Shown piece by piece: positions 1 through 11,837 of a DNA stretch of 64,000 bases. Position 1 is the stretch's first letter, and each line of letters opens with the position of its first letter. The position numbers were made by a program, and so were the translations under genes. Under the pieces are notes generated by a model. The model saw nothing but the letters and a program-made list of their open reading frames with translations. It made no database searches and had not been told where the DNA came from. Origin of the DNA: Prorocentrum cordatum (Eukaryota > Sar > Dinophyceae > Prorocentrales > Prorocentraceae); the NCBI GenBank assembly GCA_963575745.1, contig CAUYUJ010021170.1, positions 726,801-790,800 of the forward strand, given 5' to 3'.

Positions 1-239
1 TCCAGTTCATGCGCATATCCCAATACATGCGCGTGGGTGCGTGCGTGTGTATACGCATATATGCACACAAGCATACATGCGTGCAATCATCAATCGAATC
101 GTTCGGCCCCCGCGCAATATTTTGCAGGGGGGACAATGAAAACATATAGTTATTCGGCGGCAAATTAATGGCGGTCGGGATCGGGGGGAAGGGGGGAGGG
201 GGGGGTCATCATTTTGAAGCAAGTGTTGGACATTAGCAG

Positions 240-418
240 TAATACTAATAGCCCTCCTCCTCCTCCTCTCCTCCTCCTCCTCCTCCTCCTCCTCCACCGC
301 CACCTCCTTCAACTCCTCTTCCTTTCCTCTCCCTCCTCCTCCTCCTCCTCTTCCTCCACCTCCTCCTGCTCCTCCTCCTCCTCTCCTCCTCTCCTCCTCT
401 CCTCCTCTCCTCCTCCAG
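240..418. repeat. TCC/CTC microsatellite
   Basis: A pyrimidine tract of CTC/TCC triplets with small interruptions. A comparable tract is at 3,108-3,182. No gene is seen in 1-785 apart from this and the dispersed repeat. Confidence 0.9.
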
Positions 419-591
419 GTGCTGGATGCGTGATCGCTTCCCCGGCAGGGGGGGGGGCCTTAGTTGCTTCCTAGGGTTGGGCTTCCAACGCTCCGCAGAG
501 ATTGCTTGGATCGGCGGTCGACCCCCCTCCCCGGCGCGCGGCAAGCGCCAGCGGGGCGGCGCCGCGCGGAGCGCTCCGACAATTCGTGCCT

Positions 592-763
592 ACAGGGCAA
601 TCTTTCAATACATCGGATTGTTTGAAAATATGGGGATTCTTAATACATGATTCATTTAGGAATGACTTTCCGCATGAACTCATCGTCGTTTTTGATGCTG
701 AATCCCTGCATTTTCAATACATGATCCGCACGCGGAGCATGTATCAAAACCGGCGCCGTATGC
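592..763. repeat. Dispersed AATACATGA repeat, copy 1
   Basis: This unit shares CTTAATACATGATT, TTAGGAATGA, TGCATTTTCAATACATGA and CCGCACGCGGAGCATGTAT with 43,909-44,067 over about 165 bp. CCGCACGCGGAGC.. is followed by AAAACGGCGC. No coding potential. Confidence 0.8.
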
Positions 764-785
764 AGTTTATCATTCCTCGATCCTC

Positions 786-1122
786 CTCGCCGCTGAACCT
801 CTGGGGCAGGAAGAAGCTGAGCAGGTAGGGGGACGTCGGCCTCGACGCCACGGTGCCGCCGACGTTGAAGACGCCTCGGCCGCCGCTGAACGCGAAGCAC
901 AGGCTGGCGTCCACCGTCGCCCCTGCGAGCACAGCGGGGCTCGCGTCGGGGACACAGGAGTCCCTCATGGGCTCGGGCCTCTCCTCCATGCGGAACGCCA
1001 CCGCAGCGTACTGCGCGTCTCTTGCTGGGCTGGGCCGCGCCAGCAACTTCGGCCTCTCGCCGCAGAGCCGCTCAACAACGCCCACGACCTCCTTGAAGGG
1101 GAGGGCCCCCATGGGCACTGAC
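786..1122 (-). CDS. Probable coding exon, possibly the helicase C terminus
   Basis: About 112 codons form one open frame after the acceptor GCCAAG|GTCAGT. The translation begins ..PFKEVVGVVERLCGERPK, then DAQYAAVAFRMEERP, and ends SPYLLSFFLPQRFSGEE. The GC-ending codons, balanced amino-acid use and absence of simple repeats make it look like real coding sequence. Its strand and position would suit the terminal helicase exon, but no diagnostic motif ties it to the helicase, so it could belong to another gene. The 3' boundary is guessed at GGCGAG|GAGGAT. A dispersed repeat shared with 43.9 kb lies just downstream. Confidence 0.48.
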
Positions 1123-1867
1123 CTTGGCGACTGCGCTGCCTTGTTGGGCGCCGGGCTCCGGCAAGCTAAGATCCGTGGAGGGATAGGGGGGGGGGTTGGC
1201 CTGGGGAGGCCCGAGCGGAGACCTGGACTTCAAGCACGTGGGAGCCCGCACTTTCGGCTCAGCATTGATTCGAAAGGCGGCGGAGGGAGGGGTTGAGAGA
1301 AGAGCTGGGGTAGGCAAGGTGCCATGCAACTAAACTTGCAATCTTTCTCCCTGAAGTGAAGAAACGTACGCTTTCTAGCGGTGCCGCCACCTGATCCTGG
1401 ACGCCTCCAGATGTCTCGGTGGACGTGCCCGGAGGCCTCCGGACCACGCTGGTGGCGTCGAGAGGCCCGGCAAGGGCTGGAACTTCCATCGTAGAAATAC
1501 ATGGGGGAAAGAGGAGAAGGGAATGACCGTAGCTGGCGAGCGCGGTCGGGCAAAAGCCGAGCTGCAGCGCCACAGGAGAGCACGACGAGGCGGACAGAAG
1601 TTGACCGAGGAATCCTCGCCTGTCTCCAGGAGGAGGAGACAAAACGGCTACGGACCCTCCTCCTCGGGAGGGGCGTCCAGGGCCAGTTTGGCTCCAGGCT
1701 TGTTGCCCAGGCGGCCGACCCACGGGTGGCGCCGAGCGCGGCATGGCTGTCGCGCCCGCGTCCTGGGCGGCACGGCGGCGGGGGAGCGGCGGGGCCCCCC
1801 AAGGTCCCAGGCCCCCGCCGCCGCCAGAGCTTCCAGTCGGCAGAACCGCCCGTACATCAACACGGCT
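1123..1867. other. No gene seen
   Basis: GC-rich sequence with overlapping frames open on both strands and no exon-like segment or repeat recognised. If the 0.8-1.1 kb exon belongs to the helicase, this is intron. Confidence 0.5.
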
Positions 1868-2024
1868 AGACAAGCGCGTTCCAACGACTCTCAAAGTAAC
1901 TGCTCGCAAATGGCCTGGCTCCGCTGGGGAGGACTTGCGACCCATTACGTCGAGGCGAATCATTGTTTTGTTCCAGACCTTTGCGAGTAGGCACTTCGCG
2001 AGCCGTGCAACGCGCCCGGTGAAC
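1868..2024. mobile_element. MITE-like element, family A copy 1
   Basis: The left end (..GCGCGTTCCAACGACTC..) is the inverted complement of the right end (..GCACTTCGCGAGCCGTGCAACGCGC), with CTCGCAAATGGCCTGG inside. It shares ends and interior with 4,058-4,215 and has no coding capacity. Confidence 0.75.
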
Positions 2025-2711
2025 GGTGGCGCCGGAGGAGAAACTCCAGGTGGCGAAAGGCCAGCACGTGAACCTCATGGCTGCCCACTGGCGTCTCAAG
2101 ATGAGCAATGCCTCTGGGTATACTCCTGGAGACACCGAGAACGCATAATCTCTCATGGGGTCAAAGAGTCCTTTGGGATGGGGACCATGCACGGCCAAGA
2201 CGGCCCCAATATCCCGGACGGGCGCCCAAGAGCCCAGCAGGGCCCCACAGACGCCCTCCCCCAAGACAGACTCCTAACTCGGAAGCGGCCAGGGGGTCTG
2301 CGATGGATGAGCCCTGAGAACATATGACAAGAGGGGCACGACAGCAAATCCGCTCAACATCTGTCCTAGGACACCTTCAAGCCGCTTCCATCATTGGCGA
2401 CGAGGGGGCCTCCTTCTTCCCAGGTTCTGCTGGCCAAGACCAGTGCTGAGATACCTTAGCTCCCCAGCCAGCTCCAACTCCCAACAGGCCGCTCAGGCGC
2501 ACCCCAGAGGCCTGTAATAGGCACCCAGCAGGCCTGGCCGGCATGCGCGACGCGCCACGACGAATTCCAGCGCCGCGCGCAACCATCCAGCATACCACGG
2601 AGCGGTCGGCGATGTGCCGCCGACGTCCTCCGCCCGACCGGCCTCGAGCTTATCCCTGCCATTGAGGTTGACGATCCACAGGCGATGCCGATCTTAGGGA
2701 TGTCTGAGGGC

Positions 2712-2885
2712 TCCCAAATGGGGTCCGAGTAGATGGGGTCGGAGGATCGCGCCGCATCGCCAGTGCGTGCTCGCTGCATCGTTGTCGTGGTCAATGCAGC
2801 GGCGACGTCGGCGCGGAGAACATCGGGCTTCACATGGAGCTGCACCGCCGATGCATCGGCGGTATAGGGATCTGTTCGACGGGTG
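2712..2885. mobile_element. MITE-like element, family B, degraded right end
   Basis: It has AAATGGGGTCCGAGTAGATG at the left and GATGCATCGGCGG near the right. The right inverted terminus is largely lost. Confidence 0.65.
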
Positions 2886-4057
2886 GTACCTAGAGGGAGA
2901 AAGAACTGCTTAAACATACACTTTCGGAGGTCGCAGGTGGGTCGCGGGCCGGGTCGGGTACCACAAACGCAATGCAGCGCAGCGCAAGGCCACAACAATC
3001 CGCCCCACGGAGCCCCACTTCAGCCACGCACCCAGGGACAGTGAATGACCGCTCGGCCCCCTCACTCTGATAAAACAACGTTCGACGGAGCCACCTTCGA
3101 AGCCTCCTGCTGCTCCTCCTCCTCCTCCCCCTCCTCCTCCGACTTCTCCTTCTCCTCCTCCTCCTCCTCCTCCTCCTCCTGCTCTGGTTTCTCTTTCTCC
3201 GTCCTCCTGTGCCTGATGAGGCCTGCGTGCCAGGTGCAGATGGTCTAGGTGACAGCCAGAGCGGGTCAGACTCCGACCGCGCGAGCTCCCATCGATCAAC
3301 GGACCCATGGAATTGGCGGCCTGATCTAGCCCTGATCGACGGATTCGAATCCTCTCAGGCTGCGACCCCTTGCCTTTGTTGGCCAACCGCACCACCAGAG
3401 CGCTCTGCCAGACACGGGCGCCCCGCACGGGCAAGGCATTCACCGCGTCCAGCATGGCATTGCGAGATTCATGCCAGGGTAATGCGTCCGATCTCTCCTG
3501 CGAGTCGTCCTCCACGCCACCCCAGCCGATGTCCGACTCGTCGTCTCCCTCGAGGTCTTCGCCCTCCTGTGGGGGAGACAACAACAACATGCCGATGCCG
3601 CTGCTCCCCGGACCTCTCCGCGGGTGCGCTCTGGCCAGGGCTTCGTGGCGAATCCCGTCGTGGCGGCGGGGGAGCCGCCCAGGAGGCCCAAGGGGGAATG
3701 GCTCTGTCGGTTCGAACCGATTCGATGTCGATTAGTTCGATTCGATTCGACTCCGAATTCCTACTTCGGTTTGGGTCTCCGTGTGCAGGGGTCGGCTCAA
3801 ACCGCGGGCCATCGATCCCGATGCTCCCGAACTGCCTGCCGATTTCTGCCCACTCGGCGTATTTCGATTGCCGATTCGATGTTCCGACTCGATCTTGGGC
3901 CATCCTGGGGAAGGGCAGCGGCGTCGGCATCTCTGCCTCCTCGGATTCCTCGTGTTCGCCCACCTCCTCCTGCGTCCTGGGTGCGCTCTGGCCATGGGCT
4001 CCGAGGCGAGTCCGGCCGCTGCGGCGGGGAGGGCCCCCGGGAGGCGAGGCCCCATGG
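2886..4057. other. No gene seen; TCC tract at 3,108-3,182
   Basis: Several overlapping Arg/Pro/Ser-rich frames exist on both strands, with none convincing. A short TTCGATTCGATTCGA tract lies near 3,735. Confidence 0.5.
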
Positions 4058-4215
4058 ATAGACGAGCGCGCTCCACTACTCGCAAAGTAGCTACTCGCAA
4101 ATGGCCTGGATCCGCCGCGGGGGATCTGCTACAAATTACATCGAAGCAGACATGTTGCGTTTTCGGCCGCTTGCGAGTAGGCACTTTGCGAGTAGTGGAA
4201 CGCGCTCGGTGAGCG
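4058..4215. mobile_element. MITE-like element, family A copy 2
   Basis: This ~158-bp element has ~40-bp terminal inverted repeats: the left end CGCGCTCCACTACTCGCAAA pairs with the right end TTTGCGAGTAGTGGAACGCG. The interior ACTCGCAAATGGCCTGG is shared with copy 1. The better preserved inverted ends suggest this is the younger copy. Confidence 0.82.
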
Positions 4216-4781
4216 AGGGACGGGCAGCGGAGCCGGTGATTTTTTAGGAGGCGTCCAGGAGGGGGGCGTCACACAGAGGGGTCTTCGCACACCGTGGCCC
4301 GAGGCGCGTGCGCGGCCCCAGGGGGGGCCGGGAGGCACATCGACAGGAGAGGGAGCGGAGGGGGCCAGTGAGATCCGTGGCCCCCGCCGTGGGGGAGGTC
4401 CTGTTCGGCGGGACGGGGGAGAATTGGGCCCCATTGGTGGGGCTGCTACGCCGGATTAGGCCGCGGATTCAGCGGGAGTAAAGCCGTACGAAGCCGGATT
4501 AAGCCGGATTAGGAGGGATGAAGCCGGAGTCAGCCATAGTTCGGATCAGGTCAAAATCAGAATTCGACATCCTGGGAGTTGCACCCGAACCCCCTAGCCA
4601 TCACCCCCCTCTTGGCCGCCCAGGACGTTTCCTCCTCGGACTCCTCGTGCTCGCCCTCGTCCGCCTGCGTCTCGCCGTCCTCGCTTGCCTCCTCGCCCGC
4701 GGCGCCTCCCTCGGCGCTGACTTCGGCTCGCTCGTCCTCCCAGGAATCGACCTAAACGGTGTTGTTTGTTTTCGTGATGTT

Positions 4782-4834
4782 GTTGTTGCTATTGTTGTTG
4801 CTGCTGTTGCTGTTGTTGTTGTTGTTGTTGTTGC

Positions 4835-4866
<32 letters not shown>

Positions 4867-4928
4867 GATATTGTTGATGTTGTTGGTGTTGTTGGTGTCG
4901 TTGATGTTGTTGATGCTGTTGTTGTTGT
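4782..4928. repeat. TTG microsatellite
   Basis: TTG/CTG triplets, nearly pure between 4,800 and 4,865, becoming interrupted (TTGATGTTGTTGGTG) toward 4,928. Confidence 0.93.
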
Positions 4929-4939
4929 GTTGCCTCGTC

Positions 4940-5259
4940 TTGCCTTCAATTTGTATTTGCTGCAAAACGAAGCCGAAACGAAAACGGCCCACCAAATCGC
5001 CAAAACACCGTTCAGGTCGACCCCTGCTCCTGAGCACGGGGGAGAGGAATTTGCCACACGGACCGACCGTCCAGGCATTCCTATAGGTCGACCACGACAT
5101 GCTCCCAAAGCCATAGACTGTGCGAACCACAAGAACACGGTTTGGAACGTGAAGCCGACGCATTCAAAAAACGAGACGGTCTCAGCCAGACATGTTCGAT
5201 GGCAACGCGCAGAAAAAGTGGTTCGAATATTCATTGGAGGGCCCACAGGCAAGCCATGA
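4940..5259 (+). other. Weak ORF tail downstream of a TTG repeat
   Basis: After the TTG microsatellite, a plus frame of about 105 codons reads ..ETKTAHQIAKTPFRSTP.. to ..RIFIGGPTGKP and then stops. Codon use is mixed, and the minus strand over the same interval is open as well. No family or splice signals were recognised. It is recorded only as the sole unexplained open frame between 4.9 and 7.0 kb. Confidence 0.15.
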
Positions 5260-5401
5260 AGCTCGCCACTGCTTGACAAGCAAAGTTGAGCCGATTGTAG
5301 TTCTATTTGCGGTAACGCGTCGCTATCGCGAATAAGATCCAACAACCTGGTCACTGGCGTTGTGAACGCCACGGGCCAACCCCGCCGTCCCGCCCCTCCC
5401 C

Positions 5402-5496
5402 CCTGGTCACGTCACGATTCGCGCCTGCGCCGTGTGGGTACTAGCCAGTCCTGAGCATTCCCAGACGGCGCTGGCGCGAACCGTGACGTGAACGGC
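5402..5496. repeat. Inverted repeat (~40-bp arms)
   Basis: Left CACGTCACGATTCGCGCC..GCGCCGT pairs with right ACGGCGC..GGCGCGAACCGTGACGTG around a 20-bp loop. It is a single copy, possibly a small MITE or cruciform. Confidence 0.75.
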
Positions 5497-7040
5497 CCCC
5501 TCCCCCCCCCGCCCCCCCCTGGTCACGCCCGTTATCGCCATGGGATGTAGCAACGGCCTCGTGGACCCTGAGCAGGGGTTACCGTTGGTGCGCGGCTCGA
5601 GGATCAGCCCGAATCCAAAGCGCGTAGGCCAGCACTGGAGGGGGGCATCACTCTCGCCGAGGTCACTCCGTCGAAGGCTCACTCCCTGCGCGTAGCCGAC
5701 AGGAAGCCCTGAAGGAAGCTGGTCCTGGATGCTCCGAGATCTGCCCTCCCCCAAGCGCTTCGTGCATCGGCTGCTGGCGGCCCCTTGCTGGGAGGCCGAA
5801 AAGAAGGAACCACCGCAGGACACCTCTGCGTCGGGGCCCATCCAGCCTCATACCATACCGATCTGGAGCGACAGCGTTTTCTGCACGGCGATCCTGGAAA
5901 TCGCCCCCCCGACCTCACCTGGAGTGCGTTCTGCCCAGAACGACGACGAGGGAACCCAGCCGTGCCGACGAGGAGCCCAATGGAGACGCCCCAACTGCCA
6001 GGATCCTCGTCGCCAAATGCAGCACCATGGAAATCACGACCCGAAACCTACCTAGACCCAATCTTTCCGTGCCACGTCTCGCGCCGCATCGATCTGTGAA
6101 TGCCCCGTGGTCCGAAACCAAAGTTTAACGCTCGGCGCTCAAAAAAGTACGACGCACGGGTCTCGGGAGACCTCGACCGTCCCTCACGACATCCTTCTCT
6201 CGGTGCCCCCCCTTTCATGGCGATCCTCGCCCTCGCCTCCGCCGCCCGCCTTAGGGGGACGCCATCTGTGCACCCACACGGACACTGCCGAGGCCCATGC
6301 CCCACCCCAGACCCCCGACGCCATGATTTTCATGGCGTCGACCCGCAGGAGGTCTCGACCCCTTCCCTGGGACGGCTTTTCAGCAAGAGTCGCTTGTTGA
6401 CGGCCCCGAGACCCGCGAGGGGCCCCCGGAGACCTAGAACAGCAACAACCAATCGTCGTGAAAACATGGCTAGGATCGGGATAAATCGCTCCAGAGCGTT
6501 CTGGAGCGCTCTCAGAGCGTTCCAGAACGCTCTGGAGCGGCCGCGGCGCCCAGTACGTACATCCTCCAAACCCGCCGATTCTCAAAGATTTCGAGTTATC
6601 CCGATCCGATGTTGTCCGGATCTTCGCGTCGTTTCAGTCGTGATGCTTTCTTGACCCCGGCTTGGCCCCGGAGGGCGCGGTGCACCGATCCCCCCGCAGG
6701 CTGGGGCCCGGCCCGGCGTGTACAGTGTGCACGCTTTTGGCGTCCATGTGGCGCCTGCCGGGCGGCTGGCGGCTCACTCCGCGGCGGGCCCTTGAGCTTC
6801 GGGGGGCCGCGGAGCTGGTCCATGAACCTGCGACGCAGGGAGACGCCCAGATACGACGTCCCCCCCCCAGGAGGCGCACGTCCGATACGAGCATACAGTA
6901 CGTAGCGCCCCGCAGATGCGGGTAAGAGTCTGAGTGAGGGGGGGGTGGGGACGTCGGTGGTTTGCGAGACTCTGCTGAAGCCCGCCGCAGGCGCCAAAGT
7001 TCCACAAATTATATAATGAGCCCGCCGCAGGCGCCGTTTT
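5497..7040. other. No gene seen; small palindromes only
   Basis: It contains a fragment of repeat F (AGAGCGTTCCAGAACGCTCT at 6,509), a repeat G relative at 6,308-6,395, and two copies of GCCCGCCGCAGGCGCC at 6,979 and 7,021. No coding segment is supported. Confidence 0.5.
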
Positions 7041-7267
7041 TTCGTTAAACAAAGGTGGGTCGGTCGCGGGTGGGTCGCAAATTTGTCGCGGGTGGGCAGC
7101 TGTTGGGTCCCGGGTGTCGAGGGAAGAAGATCAGCGCCAAAATAATCACCCCGACAAGAGAAGCCGTTTAGTAAACGCACACAAGGAATGATTCGAACAG
7201 GGCAGGGCTTTCGACGCCCAGGGCCGTTTAGTAAACGTCAATTGCCGGGTCCGGGTGCATTTTCCTC

Positions 7268-7495
7268 CCTTGAGGGTGGGTCGCGGAGTGGGTCGCGGGT
7301 GGGTCGCGGGGTGGGTCGCGGGTGGGTCGCGGATGGGTCGCGGATGGGTCGCGGGTGGGTCGCAGATGGGTCGCGGGTTGGGTCGCGGGTGGGTCGCGGG
7401 TGGGTCGCGGGTGGGTCGCGGGTGGGTCGCGGGTGGGTCGCGGGTGGGTCGCGGGTGGGTCGCGGGGTGGGTCGCGGGTGGGTCGCGGGCGGGAC
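7268..7495. repeat. GGGTCGCGGGT minisatellite
   Basis: About twenty near-identical 11-bp units GGGTCGCGGGT occur with occasional GATG and GGGT variants. A short relative lies at 7,050-7,098. It is flanked by a direct repeat GCCGTTTAGTAAACG at 7,163 and 7,223. Confidence 0.92.
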
Positions 7496-7499
7496 GACG

Positions 7500-7601
7500 A
7501 CAACAAACAACAAACAACAAACAACAAACAACAAACAGCACCAAACAGCAACAAACAGCAACACACAACAACAAACAACAACAACAAACAACAACACCAC
7601 C

Positions 7602-7651
<50 letters not shown>
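7500..7651. repeat. CAA/CAACAAA microsatellite
   Basis: A run of CAACAAA changes to pure CAA toward 7,605-7,650. It abuts the GGGTCGC minisatellite. Confidence 0.93.
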
Positions 7652-7653
<2 letters not shown>

Positions 7654-8661
7654 TACTAGCACGTGGGGACACTCCGTTCTCACCAGTGCCAGGGTTTTCA
7701 TAGGAGGCGGGCAATACCCCCACTTTGTGGGGGGGCCGGTTCAAGCTCTACCAAATTTCCAAACGACTCTTCGCCACCACCCACACCCAGCTTCCCGCCC
7801 TATGACGTTCGGACACTTCACTTCGTGGCATGCGGACGACCGTGGCTACTATTCAGGGCCCCGCGGCCGACGACGACGGCGTGCGCGCGCGAAGAAAAAA
7901 CGAATGTGTCCCGCATGGTATTATTTGACAGGGATGATGGCCCTGGCAGGTGCGCAACCGTTGTTGCAGAAGTTCGAAAAAGTTGCTCGCAAAAGCCCGT
8001 TTGACAGAAATGTTTAAAAAGTGTTGGGTTTCCTACGAATCCGCAAGAGCGCGCGGCATGAAAGTTTGACATTTTTTTTGTTTTAACCATTGTTTTTTTG
8101 ATGTTTTTATGTTAAAATCGCTACGAAAACTAAGGTTTTGGAAGGATTTCGTCTTGCGCGCGCGAATGTCCACTTTACCTTATTTTTTGCAAGGGATTCT
8201 TGAACTTTGGTTATGTTAGAAGAAGAAATGTCATTTTATATTGTTTTTGCAAGGGAAAGCGGGGGGAACAAAACAACCAGATCTGGATCACATCGTTTTG
8301 CCTGAGACTTCCTCACGAAAATGATGAAAATGTGGCTGCGGCCTAGGCGCGGCGAGGGGGCCGTGCACCAGGGGTCCCAACAATAATTATTCTTTAGAAG
8401 TAATAATGTTCAACAACAACAACAAGGAAAAGGCGCGCGTGAGCCCCGTGAGCTCTAGCCGTCCGGACCCGCTCTCGCCTTATTGTGAAGGCTGCGCTCA
8501 GAGCCCCGTGGACGCATTCTGACCCCCCCCCAGCAACAGCAACAGCAACCAGCAACCAACAAAAAACAAAAAATCTCGAAACTCCCTTGGACTCCCTTAC
8601 GGACATTGACGTGGTTCTATGGGTGAAAAACGTATGCGCGCCGGCGTGCCGCCGCTTCAAT
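7652..8661. other. No gene seen; relatively AT-rich stretch
   Basis: The interval 7,960-8,400 is unusually AT-rich for the window, with TTTTTGATGTTTTTATG and similar runs and no open frame of note. Intronic if the helicase gene spans it. Confidence 0.5.
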
Positions 8662-9628
8662 ACAGATCCGGTACAGACTGTATGGGATCCCGTAGAGATC
8701 CGATACTGACTGTATGGGATCCTGTAGAGATCCGATACAGACTGTATAAGATCCTGTACAGATCCGATAAGACGGTATGGGATCCTGTAGAGATCCGATA
8801 CCGACTGTATGGAATCCTGTAGAGACCCGATACAGACTGTATTCTGTGGAGATCCGATACAGACTGTATGGGATCCTGCAGAGATCCGGTACAGACTGCA
8901 TAGGATCCTATGCAGATCCGATGCAGACTGCATGGGATCCTGTAGAGATCCGATACAGGCTGTATAGGATCCTATACATATCCGATACAGACTGTATGGG
9001 ATCCTGTAGAGATCCGATACTGACTGTATGGGATCCTGTAGAGATCCGATACAGACTGTATAGGATCCCGTACATATCCGATAACACTGTATGGGGTCCT
9101 GTAGATATCCGATGCAGACTGTATGGAATCCTGTACAGATCCGATACAGACTGTATAGGATCCTGTGGAGATCCGATACACGCTGTATGGGATCCTGCAG
9201 AGATCCGATACAGACTGCATCGGATCCTATGCAGATCCGATACAGACTGCATGGGATCCTGTAGAGATCCGATACAGACTGTATGGGATCCTGTGGAGAT
9301 CCGATACACGCTGTATGGGATCCTGCAGAGATCCGATACAGACTGCATAGGATCCTATGCAGATCCGATACAGATTGCATGGGATCCTGTAGAGATCCGA
9401 TACAGGCTGTATAGGATCCGATCAAGACTGTATGGGATCCTGTAGAGATCCGATACTGACTGTATACGATCCTATAAAGATCCGATACGGACTGTATGGG
9501 ATCCTATACAGATCCGATACAGACGGTATGTGATCCTACACAGCTCCGATACTGACTGTATGGGATCCTGTGCAGATCCGATACAGACTGTATGTGATCC
9601 TATACAGATCCGATACCGACTGTATAGG
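8662..9628. repeat. 32-bp tandem array with palindromic core
   Basis: About thirty degenerate units of 31-32 bp each contain GGATCCTGTAGAGATCC followed by GATACAGACTGTATG. The ATACAG-A-CTGTAT part is an inverted repeat, and units also carry GGATCC. Units alternate slightly (TGTAGAG, TGCAGAG, TGTACAG, TATGCAG), which suggests a 64-bp higher-order period in places. Frames on both strands are open across it but are shadows. Confidence 0.93.
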
Positions 9629-9639
9629 AATCCTGAACC

Positions 9640-10135
9640 TTCGGGTGGCTCAGGAACCAGCGAGAATCCGCAGGGACCCTGAGGAAGGGGGGGGGGGCAA
9701 GAAGATTCCTGTGGAATCCAAAGGCCCGCACGGACCCCTGGGGTGGCTCAGGAACCCTTTTGGGATCCAAGGGAACCGCGCGGAACCCTCCGGTGTCCCA
9801 AGAATCATCAGGGACACAAACGAACCCTGGTGTTTCAAGAACCCCCTAGAATCAGACGGAACCGCGCGGAATCCTGGGTGGCTCAGGAACCCTCTGGAAT
9901 CCAAAGGAACCGTGCGGAACCCTCGGGGGAGGGGCTCAGGAATCCTCTGAAATCCCCATGGACACTGGGGGGCTCAGGAACCCTTTGGAACCAGCAGGAA
10001 TCCTAAAGAACCCAGGGGCGGCTCGGGAACCCTCTGGAATCCAAAGGAACCGTGCGGAACTCTGGGTGGGGGGCTCAGAATCCTCAGGAATCCCAAAGAA
10101 ACCTGGGGGGCTCAGGACCCCCCTGGAATCCGAAG
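9640..10135. repeat. Degenerate GGAATCC/GGAACC repeat
   Basis: Loosely repeated units of roughly 45-60 bp contain GGGGCTCAGGAACCC, TGGAATCCAAAGGAACC and GTGCGGAACCCT. They are more diverged than the flanking arrays. A similar but shorter family (GAATCCCTGGAAC) occurs at 25,140-25,435. Confidence 0.75.
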
Positions 10136-11006
10136 GCCGCAGCGAACGCACCCATTTCGGCACACCCCTCACGAGGATATTGCCCCCCCCCCCCCCTCTA
10201 TCGGTGAACCCCGCCAAAGGCCACAGCGGCTGCGCCCATTTCGGCACACCCCTCACGTGGATCGTGGCCCCCAATCGGGTACCTCCGCCGAGGGCCACAG
10301 CGGCTGCGCCCATTTCGGCACACCCTTTCGGCCCCCCATCGGGGAGCTCCGCCGAAGGCCCCAGCGGCCGCGGCCATTTCGGCACACCCCTCACGTGGAT
10401 CGCGGCCCGCCATCGGGGAGCTCCGCCGAAGGCCCCAGCGGCTGCGCGAATTTCGGCACACTCTTCACGTGGATCGTGGCGTCCCATCGGGGAGCTCCGC
10501 CGATGATCGTGCCCCCCATCAGGGAGCTCCGCCGGAGACCCCAGCGGCTGCGCCCATGTCGGCACACCCCTCACAAGGATCGTGGCCTGCCGTCGGGGAA
10601 CCCCGCCGAAGGCCACAGCGGCTGCGCCCATTTCGGCACACCCTTCACGAGGATCGTGGCCCCCAATTTGGTGCCTCCGCCGAAAACTTAAGCGGCTGCG
10701 CCCATGTCCGTACACCCCTCACGTGGATCGTGGCCCGCCATCGGGGAGCTCCGCCGAAGGCCCCAGCGGCTGCGCCCATTTCGGCACACTCCTCACGTGG
10801 ATTGTGGCCCCCCTTCGGAGAGCCCCGCCGAAGGCCCCAGCGACTGCGCCCATTTCGGCACACCCCTCACGTGGATCGTGGCCCCCAATTTGGCACCTCC
10901 GCCGAAAACTTAAGCGGCTGCGCCCATTTCGGCACACCCCTCACGAGGATCGTGGCCCCCCTCGGGGAGCTCCGCCGAAGGCCCCAGCGGCTGCGCCAAT
11001 TTCGGA
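10136..11006. repeat. ~80-bp tandem array, homologous to the array at 36.4-38 kb
   Basis: About eleven units contain CATTTCGGCACACCCCTCAC, GTGGATCGTGGCCC, GGGGAGCTCCGCCGAAGG and CCCCAGCGGCTGCGCC. Unit lengths vary by a few bases. The same block order occurs in the 36.4-38.0 kb array in the same orientation, with differing spacers. Confidence 0.92.
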
Positions 11007-11550
11007 ATTCCAATGGAGGCCTATAGAATTCCGATGGAGGCCTATAGAATTCAGATAGAGGCCCATAGAATTCCCATGGAGGTGTATAGAATTCCTATGG
11101 AGGCCCATATAGAAGTCGTATGGGGGGCTGTGGAATTCCGATAGAGGCTCATAGAATTCCAATGGATGCGTATAGAATTCCGATGGGGGCCTATAGAGTT
11201 CGTAAGGAGGCCCATAGAATTCCCATGGAGCCCATAGAGTTCCGATGGAGGCCTATAGAATTCCGATGGAGGCCTATATAGAATTCGTATGGAGGGCTAT
11301 AGAATTCCGATGGAGGCCTAGATAGAATTCCCAAGGAGGCTTATAACATTATTATGAGGGGCCTACAGAATTCCTATGGACGCCTATGGAATGTGTATGG
11401 GTGCCGATCGAATTCCTATGGAGGCCTATAGAACTCCTATGGAGGCCTATGGAATTCGTATGGAGGCAAATAAACTTCCTATGGGGACCTATATAGAATT
11501 CCTCTGGATGCCTATAGAACTCCTATGGAGGCCTGTAGACTTCCGATGGG
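11007..11550. repeat. 21-bp GAATTC-rich tandem array
   Basis: About 25 degenerate copies of GAGGCCTATAGAATTCCGAT follow directly on the 80-bp array. Most contain GAATTC or a one-base variant. It is stop-rich in most frames and not coding. Confidence 0.92.
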
Positions 11551-11837
11551 ATCGGCAAGACGACGTTGAGATTTCGAGGGGCCCGAAAACAGCCCTCCCC
11601 CCACACAAGCGTCGGACACTACGAAATCTCTCGACGTGGCCAACTCCAGAAGCCTCGAGCCCAAATAGCTGGCCATCTCTCAGGGGTGCATATCTTTGTT
11701 CCACTGCCTTCCTCTGGCCTTCCGCCAGCGGATCCGCCGCCAATTTGCTCCCGCCGCCCGCAGAAGAGGAGATGCCAACTCCTTCGACCCCTCGAAGTCG
11801 AGGCCCCTCGACTCCTTCGACCCCGCACTGTCCGAGA

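Noticed and set aside
8394-9425. 343-codon minus frame with repeated SVSDLYRIPYS-like peptides, and plus counterparts
   Set aside because: It is a translation of the 32-bp satellite. Frames on the opposite strand are equally open and unit lengths do not preserve the frame.
8662-9628. Resemblance to a CRISPR array
   Set aside because: There are no unique spacers, no cas genes and a eukaryotic context. The whole unit repeats in tandem.
9936-11058. Proline/Arg-rich frames across the 10-kb array on both strands
   Set aside because: Repeat translation, present on both strands with no non-repeat extension.
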